DNA of 64,000 nucleotides from Flavobacterium chilense. Lineage in GTDB: Bacteria; Bacteroidota; Bacteroidia; Flavobacteriales; Flavobacteriaceae. Below the pieces are notes generated by a model. It worked only from the letters and a program-made list of their open reading frames with translations. It did no database searches and was not told the origin of the DNA. The stretch lies in the NCBI RefSeq assembly GCF_001602525.1, contig NZ_LSYT01000001.1, positions 620,001-684,000 on the forward strand, read 5' to 3'. This document shows positions 9,087-17,905 of the stretch, piece after piece (the first letter of the stretch is position 1; each line of letters starts with the position of its first letter). The position numbers and the translations under genes were made by a program.

Positions 9087-10598
9087 ATGTATGACAATCT
9101 ATTGCTTTTGAAGGACATTGTGGATAATACCCCCTTGCCCACCGCTGTTTATACAGGGGAAGAATTAAAAATACAACTCGCCAACCCCGCTATGATGCAG
9201 GCCTGGGGTAAAGGAGATGATGTAATTGGAAAAAAATATCTTGAAGTACTTCCCGAAATTCAAAACCAGGCTTTTGCGGGCCAAGCCTTGGCCGTGCTCA
9301 AAACCGGAACGCCCTTCCACGCCAAGGACAAACAGGTTGATTTAATGGTGGACGGCGCTATGAGAACCTATTATTTCAATTACAGCTTTATCCCTCTTTT
9401 TGATAAGCAAGGCGCGGTCTATGCGGTGATGAATACAGGCTCGGATGTGACCGAGCTGCACCTTTCAAAACTGCAGACCCAGAGCGCCGAGCAGAGGCTC
9501 AGAATGGCTATTGAATCCTCAGGGATGGGAACCTATGAGATAGACCTTGCCACCAAAAAAATAAAAACCTCTGGAAATTTCAATTCCATCTGGTCTATCG
9601 AAGGGGAAATAGCCAACGAAGAGCTCATAGCCAAACTGCACCCGGAGGATCAGGCCCTACGCGAGAAAGCACACCAAAAGGCGCAAAGCACAGGTAAAAT
9701 GTGCTACGAGGCCCGAATCATAAACGATGACGGATCACTCAAATGGGTGAAGATCAACGGCAGAATTATCACCGACGAAAATGGAACCCCCGGCACCCTT
9801 ATCGGGATCATACAGGATATCCACGAGCAGAAAGAATTTGAGCAGGAGCTTAAAAAACAAGTGGCCCAAAACACGCAGGAACTCCAGCGCTCCAATGATG
9901 ACCTTATGCATTTCGCGGGTGTGGTGAGCCATGACCTTAAAGAGCCTGTGCGAAAAATAAAAACCTTCAACAGTCTTCTGAGAAATGAACCGCAGACCCT
10001 TTTTAATGAAAATGCACAAAAGTACCTGAGCAAAATAGACCAGTCCGCTCAGAGAATGCAGACGATCATTGAAGGCATCCTTGCCTACTCGACACTGGAT
10101 AAAAGGTCGCAGCCTGTTGAGAAAATAAACCTTGACCTGGTCATTGAAAATATCAAAACCGATCTGGAACTGATCATAAATGAAAAAGGAGCAATCCTTG
10201 TGATAAGTGAGCTTCCCCATATTGAAGGGGCGCCTATCCTTATCCACCAGCTTTTTTACAACCTGATACATAACGCGCTGAAGTTCTCAAAGGCCGATGA
10301 GCCGCCGCGGGTGATCATCACTTCTACTATTATAAAGAATCAAGAAGGCATTGAGGTGCTGGAAATAAAAATAAAGGACAACGGCATTGGACTGGACCCT
10401 GTTTTTGCCGAGAAGATATTTGATGCCTTTGAAAGGCTGAACTCCAAAGACCAGTTCGAAGGAAACGGGCTCGGCCTTGCGCTGTGCAGAAAAATAGCCA
10501 AAAGGCATAATGGTGCTATTACAGCGGCGGGTGAGAAAGATAACGGCGCTGAATTTACAGTGACCCTTCCTTTAAAACAGTCCGATCCTTATCTTTAG
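9087..10598 (+). CDS. PAS-domain sensor histidine kinase
   Basis: 503 residues, no signal peptide or membrane segment, so cytoplasmic. There are two PAS domains (about 10-125 and 135-250, the second with a PAC-type end IGIIQDIHEQKE), a short coiled coil, then the dimerisation/phospho-acceptor helix with His282 (VVSHDLKEP). The ATPase domain has N-box Asn396 (HNALKF), G1 DNGIGL (431-436) and G2 GNGLGLAL (459-466). The ligand sensed is unknown. It is an orphan kinase; the single-domain receiver at 6212-6721 is a plausible partner. A terminator-like hairpin follows at 10743. Confidence 0.92.
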   Translation: MYDNLLLLKDIVDNTPLPTAVYTGEELKIQLANPAMMQAWGKGDDVIGKKYLEVLPEIQNQAFAGQALAVLKTGTPFHAKDKQVDLMVDGAMRTYYFNYSFIPLFDKQGAVYAVMNTGSDVTELHLSKLQTQSAEQRLRMAIESSGMGTYEIDLATKKIKTSGNFNSIWSIEGEIANEELIAKLHPEDQALREKAHQKAQSTGKMCYEARIINDDGSLKWVKINGRIITDENGTPGTLIGIIQDIHEQKEFEQELKKQVAQNTQELQRSNDDLMHFAGVVSHDLKEPVRKIKTFNSLLRNEPQTLFNENAQKYLSKIDQSAQRMQTIIEGILAYSTLDKRSQPVEKINLDLVIENIKTDLELIINEKGAILVISELPHIEGAPILIHQLFYNLIHNALKFSKADEPPRVIITSTIIKNQEGIEVLEIKIKDNGIGLDPVFAEKIFDAFERLNSKDQFEGNGLGLALCRKIAKRHNGAITAAGEKDNGAEFTVTLPLKQSDPYL

Positions 10599-10742
10599 CA
10601 CTTTGCAAACAAATAAATAAACTCAAAAGATTCTTATCGCAAATGTGTTACTGCAAATTGTGAAGTTCAATTTGGCAAACATTTCAGTATACAATCAAAA
10701 GTTTTAAGTAGGCATAAAATGGAAGATTATGTTTATGGACAG

Positions 10743-10785
10743 CCCGCCCCTTGCTTAATTGTATGGGGCGGGTTTATCATTTTAA
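10743..10785 (+). terminator. Terminator-like hairpin after the PAS kinase
   Basis: CCCGCCCC and GGGGCGGG form an 8-bp GC stem around a 14-nt loop, followed by a T-rich stretch. It lies 145 bp downstream of the kinase stop codon. Confidence 0.6.
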
Positions 10786-10920
10786 TTTTCAAGAAAATTA
10801 AGTGATTTATAAAAAATTCAATGATAAGAAGTGCACCTTTACTATAAATTTTAAAATGCATTTGATACAGTAATTGTACTGGAATATGCATCTCTGCAAG
10901 ACAAAAAAAGGGCTCCTAAG

Positions 10921-11028
10921 CAGCCCTAGCCCCGATTGCTTCGCCAGTTCGCTTTGCTCGTGAGAAGTTTAAATCCTTTGTGGCGGGCTTCGCCGCAAAG
11001 ATTGAATCTTATAGAGGGAAGAGCTCCC
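10921..11028 (+). repeat. REP-like repeat, unit 4
   Basis: The long form of the family: CAGCCCTAGCCCCGATTG, an inserted TTCGCCAGTTCGCTTTGCTC segment, then a hairpin with a changed stem (CTTTGTGGCG-ggctt-CGCCGCAAAG) and the GAGCTCCC end. The stem differs from units 1 and 2 at paired positions, so the structure is kept while the sequence changes. Confidence 0.7.
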
Positions 11029-11119
11029 AAAAAATAAATACTATAATATTGATAAAAAACAATCGGAACTGACAAAAGAAATATTTATATAAAAGACAGT
11101 CTACAGCTCGAGCAGCTCC

Positions 11120-11151
11120 TGCAGTTAAAAATAAACTGATTTTTAACTGCA
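11120..11151 (+). repeat. 12-bp perfect inverted repeat
   Basis: TGCAGTTAAAAA and TTTTTAACTGCA around an 8-nt spacer. No T-run follows, so it is a poor intrinsic terminator. It ends 31 bp before the tandem operator of the PIG-L operon. Confidence 0.5.
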
Positions 11152-11181
11152 TAAAAATAGACCGGCCGCCTGTTTTAAAAA

Positions 11182-11247
11182 ATGACGAAGATCACCTGAG
11201 AAGGTAATCTTCGTCATTTTTGTTTTTTTTACTTCCCCTTAACTTGC
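11182..11247 (+). promoter_or_regulatory. Tandem CRP/FNR-like operator and promoter A (PIG-L operon)
   Basis: Boxes ATGACGAAGATCAC (11182-11195) and GTAATCTTCGTCAT (11204-11217), 22 bp apart. A -7 element TAACTTGC (11240-11247) starts 22 bp after the second box. The two boxes are nearly complementary to each other, so the region also folds as a hairpin followed by T-rich DNA and could double as a terminator. The fit to the spacing seen at ten other loci favours an operator. Confidence 0.65.
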
Positions 11248-11271
11248 TATGTGATACCTAACACCTTATAC

Positions 11272-11913
11272 ATGGAGATGCAAGAACAGAAAAAAAAAGT
11301 AGCTCTTATCGTGGCCCATCCTGATGATGAAACCCTATGGGCTGCAGGAATGCTGCTCAGTAATCCCTATTGGGAATGTTTTATTGTCTGCCTTTGCAGA
11401 AAATACGACCCTGACAGGGCCCCTAAATTTTATAAAGCGCTCCAAGCGCTGCAATGCACTGGTATCATGGGAAACCTGGACGACGGACCTGACCAGTTAC
11501 CAAGTGATAAATCAGAAATCGACCGTCTAATACTGCAATTATTACCTGCAGATCACTATGATCTCATCCTTACCCACAATCCGATGGGCGAATATACAAG
11601 GCATATCAGGCATGAAGAAACAGGCTGCTCTGTAATAGGCCTGTGGGATGAAGGAAAAATTTCATGTGGTGAGCTTTTGGTATTTGCCTACCAGGACCAC
11701 AATAAGCAGCATTATCCCCAGGCTATGATGATGGCTGATATCCAGTTACCACTTCCATCTGATATCTGGCAGAGGAAATATGAAATTATGACACGTATAT
11801 ATGGCTTTGCCCCCGATAGCTGGGAAGTCGAAACAACTCCAAAAACAGAAGCATTCTGGAGAGTTTCCAACAAAAAAGACAACCGTAACTGGCTTAAAGA
11901 AACAAAATTATGA
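11272..11913 (+). CDS. PIG-L family deacetylase
   Basis: 213 residues from the ATG at 11272; an in-frame GTG at 11251 lies too close to the predicted -7 element (11240-11247) and is less likely. The zinc motif AHPDDE is at residues 15-20, and a second His-rich segment (HIRHEETG) completes the metal site of this fold. PIG-L enzymes remove N-acetyl groups from amino-sugar conjugates such as GlcNAc-inositol or bacillithiol precursors; the substrate here is unknown. It is the first gene of a three-gene operon, with its stop overlapping the next ATG by 4 bp (ATGA), which suggests translational coupling to the glycosyltransferase. Confidence 0.88.
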   Translation: MEMQEQKKKVALIVAHPDDETLWAAGMLLSNPYWECFIVCLCRKYDPDRAPKFYKALQALQCTGIMGNLDDGPDQLPSDKSEIDRLILQLLPADHYDLILTHNPMGEYTRHIRHEETGCSVIGLWDEGKISCGELLVFAYQDHNKQHYPQAMMMADIQLPLPSDIWQRKYEIMTRIYGFAPDSWEVETTPKTEAFWRVSNKKDNRNWLKETKL

Positions 11914-13052
11914 AAGTACTTGTATTATACGATTATCCGCCCACTCCCGGCGGTCTTGCCACTCAGGGGGACCTGCTCTATAAAGGCCTTCTGGCCAATG
12001 GTGTGGAAGCCCATGCGGTCCATGTAGAATCAGCACTTGAAAAACAATGGTACTACGACTGGTTCAAACCTGATGTTGTGGTCGGCACCGGCTACTGGGG
12101 GCATACGCCTCAGCTGGTGCTACACCCCAAGAAATTCGGTATCACTGCGGTGCCCTGGCTGGTGGCCGACGGCTATATTGCCAATTACCAAAATGTCCTG
12201 AACGGGTTGCCGCTGATACTGGTCACCTCTAACTGGGTAAAGGAAATGTATGTAAGGGATGGCATCAGCGGGGATAATATTGAAGTTCTTCCCGTGGGCT
12301 GTGATACCGATGCCTTCAGGCCTTATGCCCAAAATGATCCAAAAGTACTTGCAGCGCGCAAAGCCCTTTCAATAGCACCCGGGGAACAGCTCCTGCTGAC
12401 CATTGGCGGGGATGCAGCCTCCAAAGGTGCGCGCGAGGTCATGGAAGCCCTGGCTATTGCCGGGAAAGAACTGCCGCCTTGGAAATATGTATGTAAGGTC
12501 TGGCCCCAGCCCAGAACTGCCCTTCAGAGCAACCTGGACCAAAAGCTCGCCGAACAGCTCGGGATCAGCAATAACGTGATATTCCAAACCAGTATTATAT
12601 CCAGAAATTTCATCCCCTACATGTTAAATGCCTGTGATATCTATGCCGCCCCATCAAGGCTCGAAGGATTTGGTATGCCCCAGGTGGAAGCAGGCGCCTG
12701 CGGTAAGCCCGTAATCGGTATTAAGGCAATGGGAATGCTCGATACCCTTATAGACAACAAGACTGCCTGCCTGGCGGGTATAGGACAAAAAATAGTAGTC
12801 AATGAAGTAACCCTGGGCTGCGAATCAGGCTTTGAGCAAAACAGGCGTTTTGTATTTGAGGAGCCAAGAACGGTGGACTACCGTGCCAATGTAGCGGATA
12901 TCAAAGATGCCCTTGTCAAATTAATGAATAATAGGGATCTCCGTGAGCAAATGGGAACTGCAGGCCGCGAACGCGCGGTTGAAAACTTCGACTACAGGAT
13001 TGTGGCAGCGAAATTTATAAAAATCATCAATGAAAGACTCCAAATATATTAA
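11910..13052 (+). CDS. GT4-type glycosyltransferase (GT-B fold)
   Basis: 380 residues. The N-terminal glycine loop (PPTPGGLATQG, 10-20) and the C-terminal EX7E signature (Glu252-GFGMPQV-Glu260) mark a retaining GT-B enzyme of family 4. No signal or membrane segment; it acts in the cytoplasm or at the membrane face on a nucleotide-sugar donor. It sits between a deacetylase and a glycoside-hydrolase-like gene, so the three probably make or remodel one glycoside or compatible solute. Composition is clearly GC-rich (some 60-base stretches reach about 60%). Confidence 0.9.
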   Translation: MKVLVLYDYPPTPGGLATQGDLLYKGLLANGVEAHAVHVESALEKQWYYDWFKPDVVVGTGYWGHTPQLVLHPKKFGITAVPWLVADGYIANYQNVLNGLPLILVTSNWVKEMYVRDGISGDNIEVLPVGCDTDAFRPYAQNDPKVLAARKALSIAPGEQLLLTIGGDAASKGAREVMEALAIAGKELPPWKYVCKVWPQPRTALQSNLDQKLAEQLGISNNVIFQTSIISRNFIPYMLNACDIYAAPSRLEGFGMPQVEAGACGKPVIGIKAMGMLDTLIDNKTACLAGIGQKIVVNEVTLGCESGFEQNRRFVFEEPRTVDYRANVADIKDALVKLMNNRDLREQMGTAGRERAVENFDYRIVAAKFIKIINERLQIY

Positions 13053-13064
13053 ATCCCTCAGCTC

Positions 13065-14225
13065 ATGGACCAAAGAAACTGGATAGAAATAGAACAAGCA
13101 AAGAGTGCTGCCTTAGAAGTATTGCTCCATAATGCAAAAGGCCCTTTTGACGGGCTTCCCAGAACTGCCGCATGGGGATATCCCGAGCCTTACACCCGTG
13201 ATCTGATGATTTGTATCCTTGGGGTTGCCGTATCCAAAAACGAAACCTTAATAAGTGTGATGCGCAAAACCCTGGAGACACTTTCCAAAAATCAGTCCCT
13301 AAGAGGCCATATCCCCTCTTTGGTCCATGACCCTGATAATCGCGGAGCAAGTGATACCACCCCATTATTTTTAATGGCAGTGGGTATTTTCAGGCAATTA
13401 ACAGCTGAAAAGGATTTTCTGAAAGAGGCAGTCCAAAAGGCATTAACCTGGATGGAATACCAGAGCCCTTCCGACGATTACCTTGTGGCACAGCAGCCCA
13501 CCAGTGACTGGCGGGATGAGCAGTGGGTATTGGGCTTTGGCCTGTATGTTAATACCTTAACCTACAGCTACCTCAAGATACTTGGACACACCCAAAGAGC
13601 AATCGGGCTGCAAAACGCAATGGAGCATTTTACCATTACCACCCCTACAAATCCCACGCATCTGCACGAAGGGATGCTGATAAAACAAAAGCCCTATTAC
13701 GCCCTGTGGTCTTATAAAATATACAACAGCGAACGATTTGACCTGCTGGGCAACAGTCTGGCTGTTCTCTCAGGACTTGCTTCTGAGCAGAGGGCAGATC
13801 ATATTGTGAAATGGATCGAAAACCAATGTGAGATTATGATACAGAGTAATGATCTGGCCTTAAAACTGGCCCCAAATTTCTTTCCTTATATTCTGCCGGA
13901 AGACCCCGACTGGATCCCCAGATATGAGCAGTACAACCTTCCCGGGGATTACCACAATGGAGGTATATGGCCTTTCATTTCAGCCCTTCACATAGCGGCT
14001 CTGGTTCGGGCAGGAAAACCTGAACTGGCAAGAGAAAAATTATTCCTGCTAACGGACCTAATTAAAAAATCAAGAAACAAAGACCTCGATTATGGTTTTA
14101 ATGAATGGTACAAAGCCCAGGATGGCGAGCCTATGGGTCAGGACTGGCAGAGCTGGTCGGCTTCCCTCTACATCTATGCAGTGGCCTGCGTAGAGACCAA
14201 TACGACCCCTTATTTTGTGGTGTGA
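13065..14225 (+). CDS. Glycoside hydrolase-like protein, (alpha/alpha)6 barrel (GH100 / debranching type)
   Basis: 386 residues, 12 bp after the glycosyltransferase. Motifs recall neutral/alkaline invertases and amylo-1,6-glucosidases: YPEPYTRDLM near residue 43, TSDWRDEQW (about 145) with candidate acidic catalytic residues, YHNGGIWPF (about 300) and a C-terminal FNEWYKAQDGEPMGQDWQSW. No signal peptide, so the substrate is intracellular. The family call rests on remembered motifs only. In this operon the enzyme may degrade the glycoside made by its neighbour. Confidence 0.7.
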   Translation: MDQRNWIEIEQAKSAALEVLLHNAKGPFDGLPRTAAWGYPEPYTRDLMICILGVAVSKNETLISVMRKTLETLSKNQSLRGHIPSLVHDPDNRGASDTTPLFLMAVGIFRQLTAEKDFLKEAVQKALTWMEYQSPSDDYLVAQQPTSDWRDEQWVLGFGLYVNTLTYSYLKILGHTQRAIGLQNAMEHFTITTPTNPTHLHEGMLIKQKPYYALWSYKIYNSERFDLLGNSLAVLSGLASEQRADHIVKWIENQCEIMIQSNDLALKLAPNFFPYILPEDPDWIPRYEQYNLPGDYHNGGIWPFISALHIAALVRAGKPELAREKLFLLTDLIKKSRNKDLDYGFNEWYKAQDGEPMGQDWQSWSASLYIYAVACVETNTTPYFVV

Positions 14226-14280
14226 TTTTTAGCCTTAAAAAATATCATTTTTAAGACAGAGCAGGTGGATGGTCAATAAA

Positions 14281-14346
14281 GTGTTTCAGATCACTTTCAA
14301 ATGTGCTGCGCATCATTTGCTGAGTGCCTACCTAAACACATCTTTG
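14281..14346 (+). promoter_or_regulatory. Tandem CRP/FNR-like operator and promoter B
   Basis: Boxes GTGTTTCAGATCAC (14281-14294) and GTGCTGCGCATCAT (14303-14316), ends 22 bp apart. The second box overlaps a -33 TTTG (14316-14319), and CATCTTTG (14339-14346) starts 19 bp after that. It drives the lipoprotein/aldehyde dehydrogenase/BON operon. Confidence 0.8.
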
Positions 14347-14385
14347 CCATAAGAAAATTTCTTAAAAAAATTAATCCCGATACTC

Positions 14386-14877
14386 ATGAAAACAACCATT
14401 ACAATCCTTGTAATAAACATCTCCCTGATGTTTTGCAGCTGTAATACGGCATCAAAAAAAGACCTGAGCGATGCAAAAGACAATATCAATAAAGCCAATC
14501 GAGAGCTGCAGCAGGCTGCAAAAGATTCTACGGACGCAGCGAAGGAAAAAACGATAAGCGAGTGGAAAAATTTTAATGATAAATCCGAAAAAGATGTTAA
14601 GGCCTTAAATGAGAAGATCAGGCAGTTTCAAAAAAAAATAACCAAGGCGGATCAAAAAGAAAATTTGAGGTTAAAAAATGAACTGAACCAGATCCACGAA
14701 AAGCTTAAAGAAATAAGGGAAAAGCTGCGCGCGCGTAACGCGGAATTCGAAAACGGCATGCTCAAATTTAATGATTCCATTGTATCCAAAAATGAATCTT
14801 TCCAAAGGGAATTCAACTACGATATGGATGAACTTGACAAAGCGACCAAAAACCTTTTTAAAAATAATGTGCAATAA
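14386..14877 (+). CDS. Coiled-coil lipoprotein (hypothetical)
   Basis: 163 residues with a short signal and a lipobox-like Cys at 17 or 19 (LMFCSCN), then an almost uninterrupted charged helix rich in Lys, Glu and Ala that should form a coiled coil. Probably a periplasmic or outer-membrane-anchored stress lipoprotein. No enzymatic motif. First gene after operator B and only 20 bp ahead of the aldehyde dehydrogenase gene. Confidence 0.75.
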   Translation: MKTTITILVINISLMFCSCNTASKKDLSDAKDNINKANRELQQAAKDSTDAAKEKTISEWKNFNDKSEKDVKALNEKIRQFQKKITKADQKENLRLKNELNQIHEKLKEIREKLRARNAEFENGMLKFNDSIVSKNESFQREFNYDMDELDKATKNLFKNNVQ

Positions 14878-14897
14878 TCTAAAAAACAACAAATATC

Positions 14898-16280
14898 ATG
14901 TCCATACAAACCATTGATCCCAATACCAATACCCTTATCAAAAGTTTTGAAGAAATGACCGATGCAGCCCTTGAAACATCCGTTGCCCAAGCAGCTGAAA
15001 CTTTCCAGCAATGGAGAAAAACATCCTTTATCCAGCGAATTGACTTAATGCATAAAGTGGCCTCTCTCATGCGTAAAAAAAAGCAGCAGCTCGCCAGTAT
15101 CATTACCCTTGAAATGGGAAAATTGATCTCTCAGGCAGAAGCCGAGATAGACCTTAGCGCCAATATCATCGATTATTATGCCGATAATGGAGAACAATTC
15201 CTCTCTGACAAACACCTTGATCCTGAATATGGCAAAGCCTTTATACGTTATATGCCACTGGGTGTTGTGTTTGCCGTTGAGCCATGGAACTTCCCGTTTT
15301 ATCAGGTAGCCCGTTTTGCTGGCCCCAATATCATCGCGGGCAATACCGTACTTATCAAACATGCCTCGATTGTTCCCCAGTGTGCCATCGCCATAGAAGA
15401 ACTATTCAGTGAGGCCGGAGCTCCAAAAGGATTGTACACCAACCTTCTGATCTCCGGAAAAAGGGCTTCACTGCTTGTTTCTGATCAGAGGATCAAAGGA
15501 GTTTCCTTAACGGGAAGCGAGGCTGCCGGGGCAAGTCTGGCTGCAGAGGCAGGCCGAAACCTTAAAAAATCGGTTCTCGAACTTGGAGGAAACGATGCCT
15601 TTATTGTACTGGAGGATGCCGATATTGAAAAAACAGTAGATTGGGCCATGGTAGGGAGAATCAATAATAACGGACAATGCTGTGTTGCCTCAAAAAGATT
15701 TATAGTCCTTGAGGCCGTAGCCGATGAATTCCTTGCCAAATTCACCCAAAGGATGGCCAGCCTGAAAGTAGGAGACCCTATGGACAGAACAACAGACTTA
15801 GGCCCATTGTGCAATGAAGAAGCAGCTGTACTACTAGCCGATCAGGTGATGAGATCTGTAGATGCAGGGGCCAAAGTTGTACTGGGAGGCAGTCGCCTGA
15901 AACGCGAGGGAGCTTTTATGCAGCCCACTATACTAACAGACCTGAAACCCGGAATGGCCGCTTATGATGAAGAACTCTTTGGACCTGTGGCCTCTTTTTA
16001 CAGGGTAAAAGATGAGCAGGCCGCCATTGACCTTGCCAATGACAGCCCTTTCGGACTTGGAGGATCTATTTTCACAAGTGACATAGAACGCGGCAAACGC
16101 GTGGCAGACCAGATTGATACCGGAATGGTATTTATCAACCACCCTACCTGGACACAGGCAGATCTGCCTTTTGGAGGAACCAAGAGATCAGGCTACGGAA
16201 GGGAATTATCTGAACTTGGAATTAATGAATTTGTGAATAAGAAACTCATCCGGGTGAGCGCGCTCTCTGATCCTTTTTGA
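14898..16280 (+). CDS. Aldehyde dehydrogenase, succinate-semialdehyde dehydrogenase type (Sad/YneI-like)
   Basis: 460 residues, the short form typical of YneI-like enzymes. Visible are the EPWNFPFYQVAR cofactor segment (128-139), Glu228 in LELGG as the general base, and catalytic Cys262 in NNGQCCVASKR. It oxidises an aldehyde, most likely succinate semialdehyde, with NAD(P). Located between a coiled-coil lipoprotein and a BON protein under operator B, so it is probably expressed in the same stress response, where it may detoxify aldehydes. Confidence 0.92.
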   Translation: MSIQTIDPNTNTLIKSFEEMTDAALETSVAQAAETFQQWRKTSFIQRIDLMHKVASLMRKKKQQLASIITLEMGKLISQAEAEIDLSANIIDYYADNGEQFLSDKHLDPEYGKAFIRYMPLGVVFAVEPWNFPFYQVARFAGPNIIAGNTVLIKHASIVPQCAIAIEELFSEAGAPKGLYTNLLISGKRASLLVSDQRIKGVSLTGSEAAGASLAAEAGRNLKKSVLELGGNDAFIVLEDADIEKTVDWAMVGRINNNGQCCVASKRFIVLEAVADEFLAKFTQRMASLKVGDPMDRTTDLGPLCNEEAAVLLADQVMRSVDAGAKVVLGGSRLKREGAFMQPTILTDLKPGMAAYDEELFGPVASFYRVKDEQAAIDLANDSPFGLGGSIFTSDIERGKRVADQIDTGMVFINHPTWTQADLPFGGTKRSGYGRELSELGINEFVNKKLIRVSALSDPF

Positions 16281-16331
16281 ATTTAACACTCCTTATAAGA
16301 AAAATAAATTGCGAATTTTAAAATATACCCT

Positions 16332-17003
16332 ATGAAAACGAATGAAGAATTACAAAAAGACGTACAGGATGCCATTAAATGGGAACCGCTTTTGCATGCC
16401 GCGGAAATTGGCGTAATTGTTAAAGACGGCATTGTGACCCTTACGGGAATTGTAGACAATTATTATAAAAAGACAGAAGCCGAAAATGCCGCCAAAAAAG
16501 TAGGCGGTGTCAAGGCAGTAGTGGAAAAAATTGAGATACAGGACGCGCGCCACTTTATAAAAAATGATACTGATATTGCTTCAGACCTGGTAAAATCCTT
16601 TTCAGAAAACCTACTGCTTCCTCATAATAACCTGACAGTTAAAGTTGAGGACGGCTGGGTTACGCTGGAGGGCCAGCTGGGATGGAATTATCAAAAAGAG
16701 CTGGCCAGAAAATCGGCCACTGAACTCAGGGGCGTTAAAGGTGTTATAAACAATATCAGCGTTCAGTCTGAATCCAACAGTGCCATTGAGAAAAAACACG
16801 TGGAGAATGCCTTAGCGCGCCATTGGGCCATAAATGCCAAGGATATTACCGTCTCGGTATCCGGAACAACAGTAACCCTTACAGGCGATGTTACCTCGTT
16901 ATACCAAAAAGAAGAAGCAGCCAGAATTACCTGGAATACCCCCGGAGTTGCTTTTGTGAAAAATGAATTGGCAGTCGATTACGACTATGCCTTTACAGAG
17001 TAA
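16332..17003 (+). CDS. Triple BON-domain protein, paralogue 1
   Basis: 223 residues made of three BON domains (about 1-70, 75-145 and 150-220), each with the pattern VxDGxVTLxGxV followed by a conserved Gly-Val pair (GGVKAVV, RGVKGVI, PGVAFVK). There is no signal peptide, so it is cytoplasmic, unlike the periplasmic OsmY type. BON domains are thought to bind phospholipid or other hydrophobic surfaces. It is the third gene of operon B, 51 bp after the dehydrogenase, followed by the terminator at 17053. Four paralogues lie at 29064, 30970, 33426 and 44522. Confidence 0.92.
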   Translation: MKTNEELQKDVQDAIKWEPLLHAAEIGVIVKDGIVTLTGIVDNYYKKTEAENAAKKVGGVKAVVEKIEIQDARHFIKNDTDIASDLVKSFSENLLLPHNNLTVKVEDGWVTLEGQLGWNYQKELARKSATELRGVKGVINNISVQSESNSAIEKKHVENALARHWAINAKDITVSVSGTTVTLTGDVTSLYQKEEAARITWNTPGVAFVKNELAVDYDYAFTE

Positions 17004-17052
17004 AAAATAAAAACTATTTATCTAAACATAAGTACTGAATTACAAAATATCT

Positions 17053-17088
17053 TCCCTGAATATGCTATGGCATTCAGGGATTTTTTTT
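17053..17088 (+). terminator. Intrinsic terminator of operon B
   Basis: TCCCTGAAT and ATTCAGGGA form a 9-bp stem around a 10-nt loop, followed by eight T. Confidence 0.85.
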
Positions 17089-17106
17089 ACAACAACTTCA
17101 ATAAAT

Positions 17107-17172
17107 GTAATGAGGGTCACTTCGCGCAATGATATCCATCATTTCTAAAGGCCTAATGATACTGCACCTTTG
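17107..17172 (+). promoter_or_regulatory. Tandem CRP/FNR-like operator and promoter C
   Basis: Boxes GTAATGAGGGTCAC (17107-17120, weaker left half) and ATGATATCCATCAT (17129-17142, near-perfect dyad). The -33-like TTTC is at 17142-17145 and CACCTTTG at 17165-17172. Directly upstream of the barrel gene at 17209. Confidence 0.8.
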
Positions 17173-17208
17173 TATTAGAAATAATGTAAATATTTAAAAC
17201 TAAAACAA

Positions 17209-17787
17209 ATGAAAAATTATAAAATTTTATTCGCCATTGCCCTATTAGCATCTGCGTTAAGTTCCAATGCACAGATTCAAAAAGGAAACATTCTAATTGG
17301 CGGGGATCTGGCAAATGTAAATCTTGGGCTTAACGGACCAAAGATATTCAGCGCAGAAATCACCCCAAAAGTTGCCTTGTTCATAAAAGATAATCTGGCC
17401 CTTGGAGGTTATGTTGACTTAGGGCTTGAAACAGCCAAACATTCTGCTACCACAACCAACTACGGTATTGGTGCATTGGGTCGTTACTACCTTGGTAAAG
17501 AAAAGGAAATTATAAAACACAGCCGCTTTTTTGGGGAAGCCACTGTAGGTCTTGGAGGAGTTAATGTAAGTGATGGTGACAATACCAACGGACTTAACAT
17601 CAGTGCAGGTCCTTGATTTGCCTATTTCGTAACCCCAAACATCGGACTTGAATTCCTTTTAAAATACAACTCATTGGTGGGGTTTGGAAGTACACCCTAT
17701 CAGGGAAATATAAATGCATCGTTTGGTTTTCAAATCTATCTGCCAGGTAAAAGTACTGCCAGAAAAGTGCAGAATGATATGCAGTAA
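17209..17787 (+). pseudogene. Outer-membrane beta-barrel protein gene with in-frame TGA
   Basis: The frame runs from a signal peptide (ends SSNA-Q near residue 22) through alternating barrel strands to a TAA at 17785-17787, giving 192 codons, but codon 136 (17614-17616) is TGA where a Gly codon GGA would fit (NISAGP, stop, FAYFVTPNIG). The sequence after the stop is clearly coding (LKYNSLVGFGSTPYQGNI, FGFQIYLPG). A one-base change, a base-calling error or rare read-through are possible; the truncated form would lack the last strands and probably not insert in the membrane. It is under operator C and has no operon partner before the Mla genes. Confidence 0.75.
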
Positions 17788-17905
17788 AAGCATCATAAAT
17801 TCAATTTTATAGCGGTCAAGAGAAGAAAATTCACCTGTACGGAAATCAGGTCCTAACCCAATAAAATTGTTTTTTAAACTATAATCTAAATCAAATCTCA
17901 GTATA

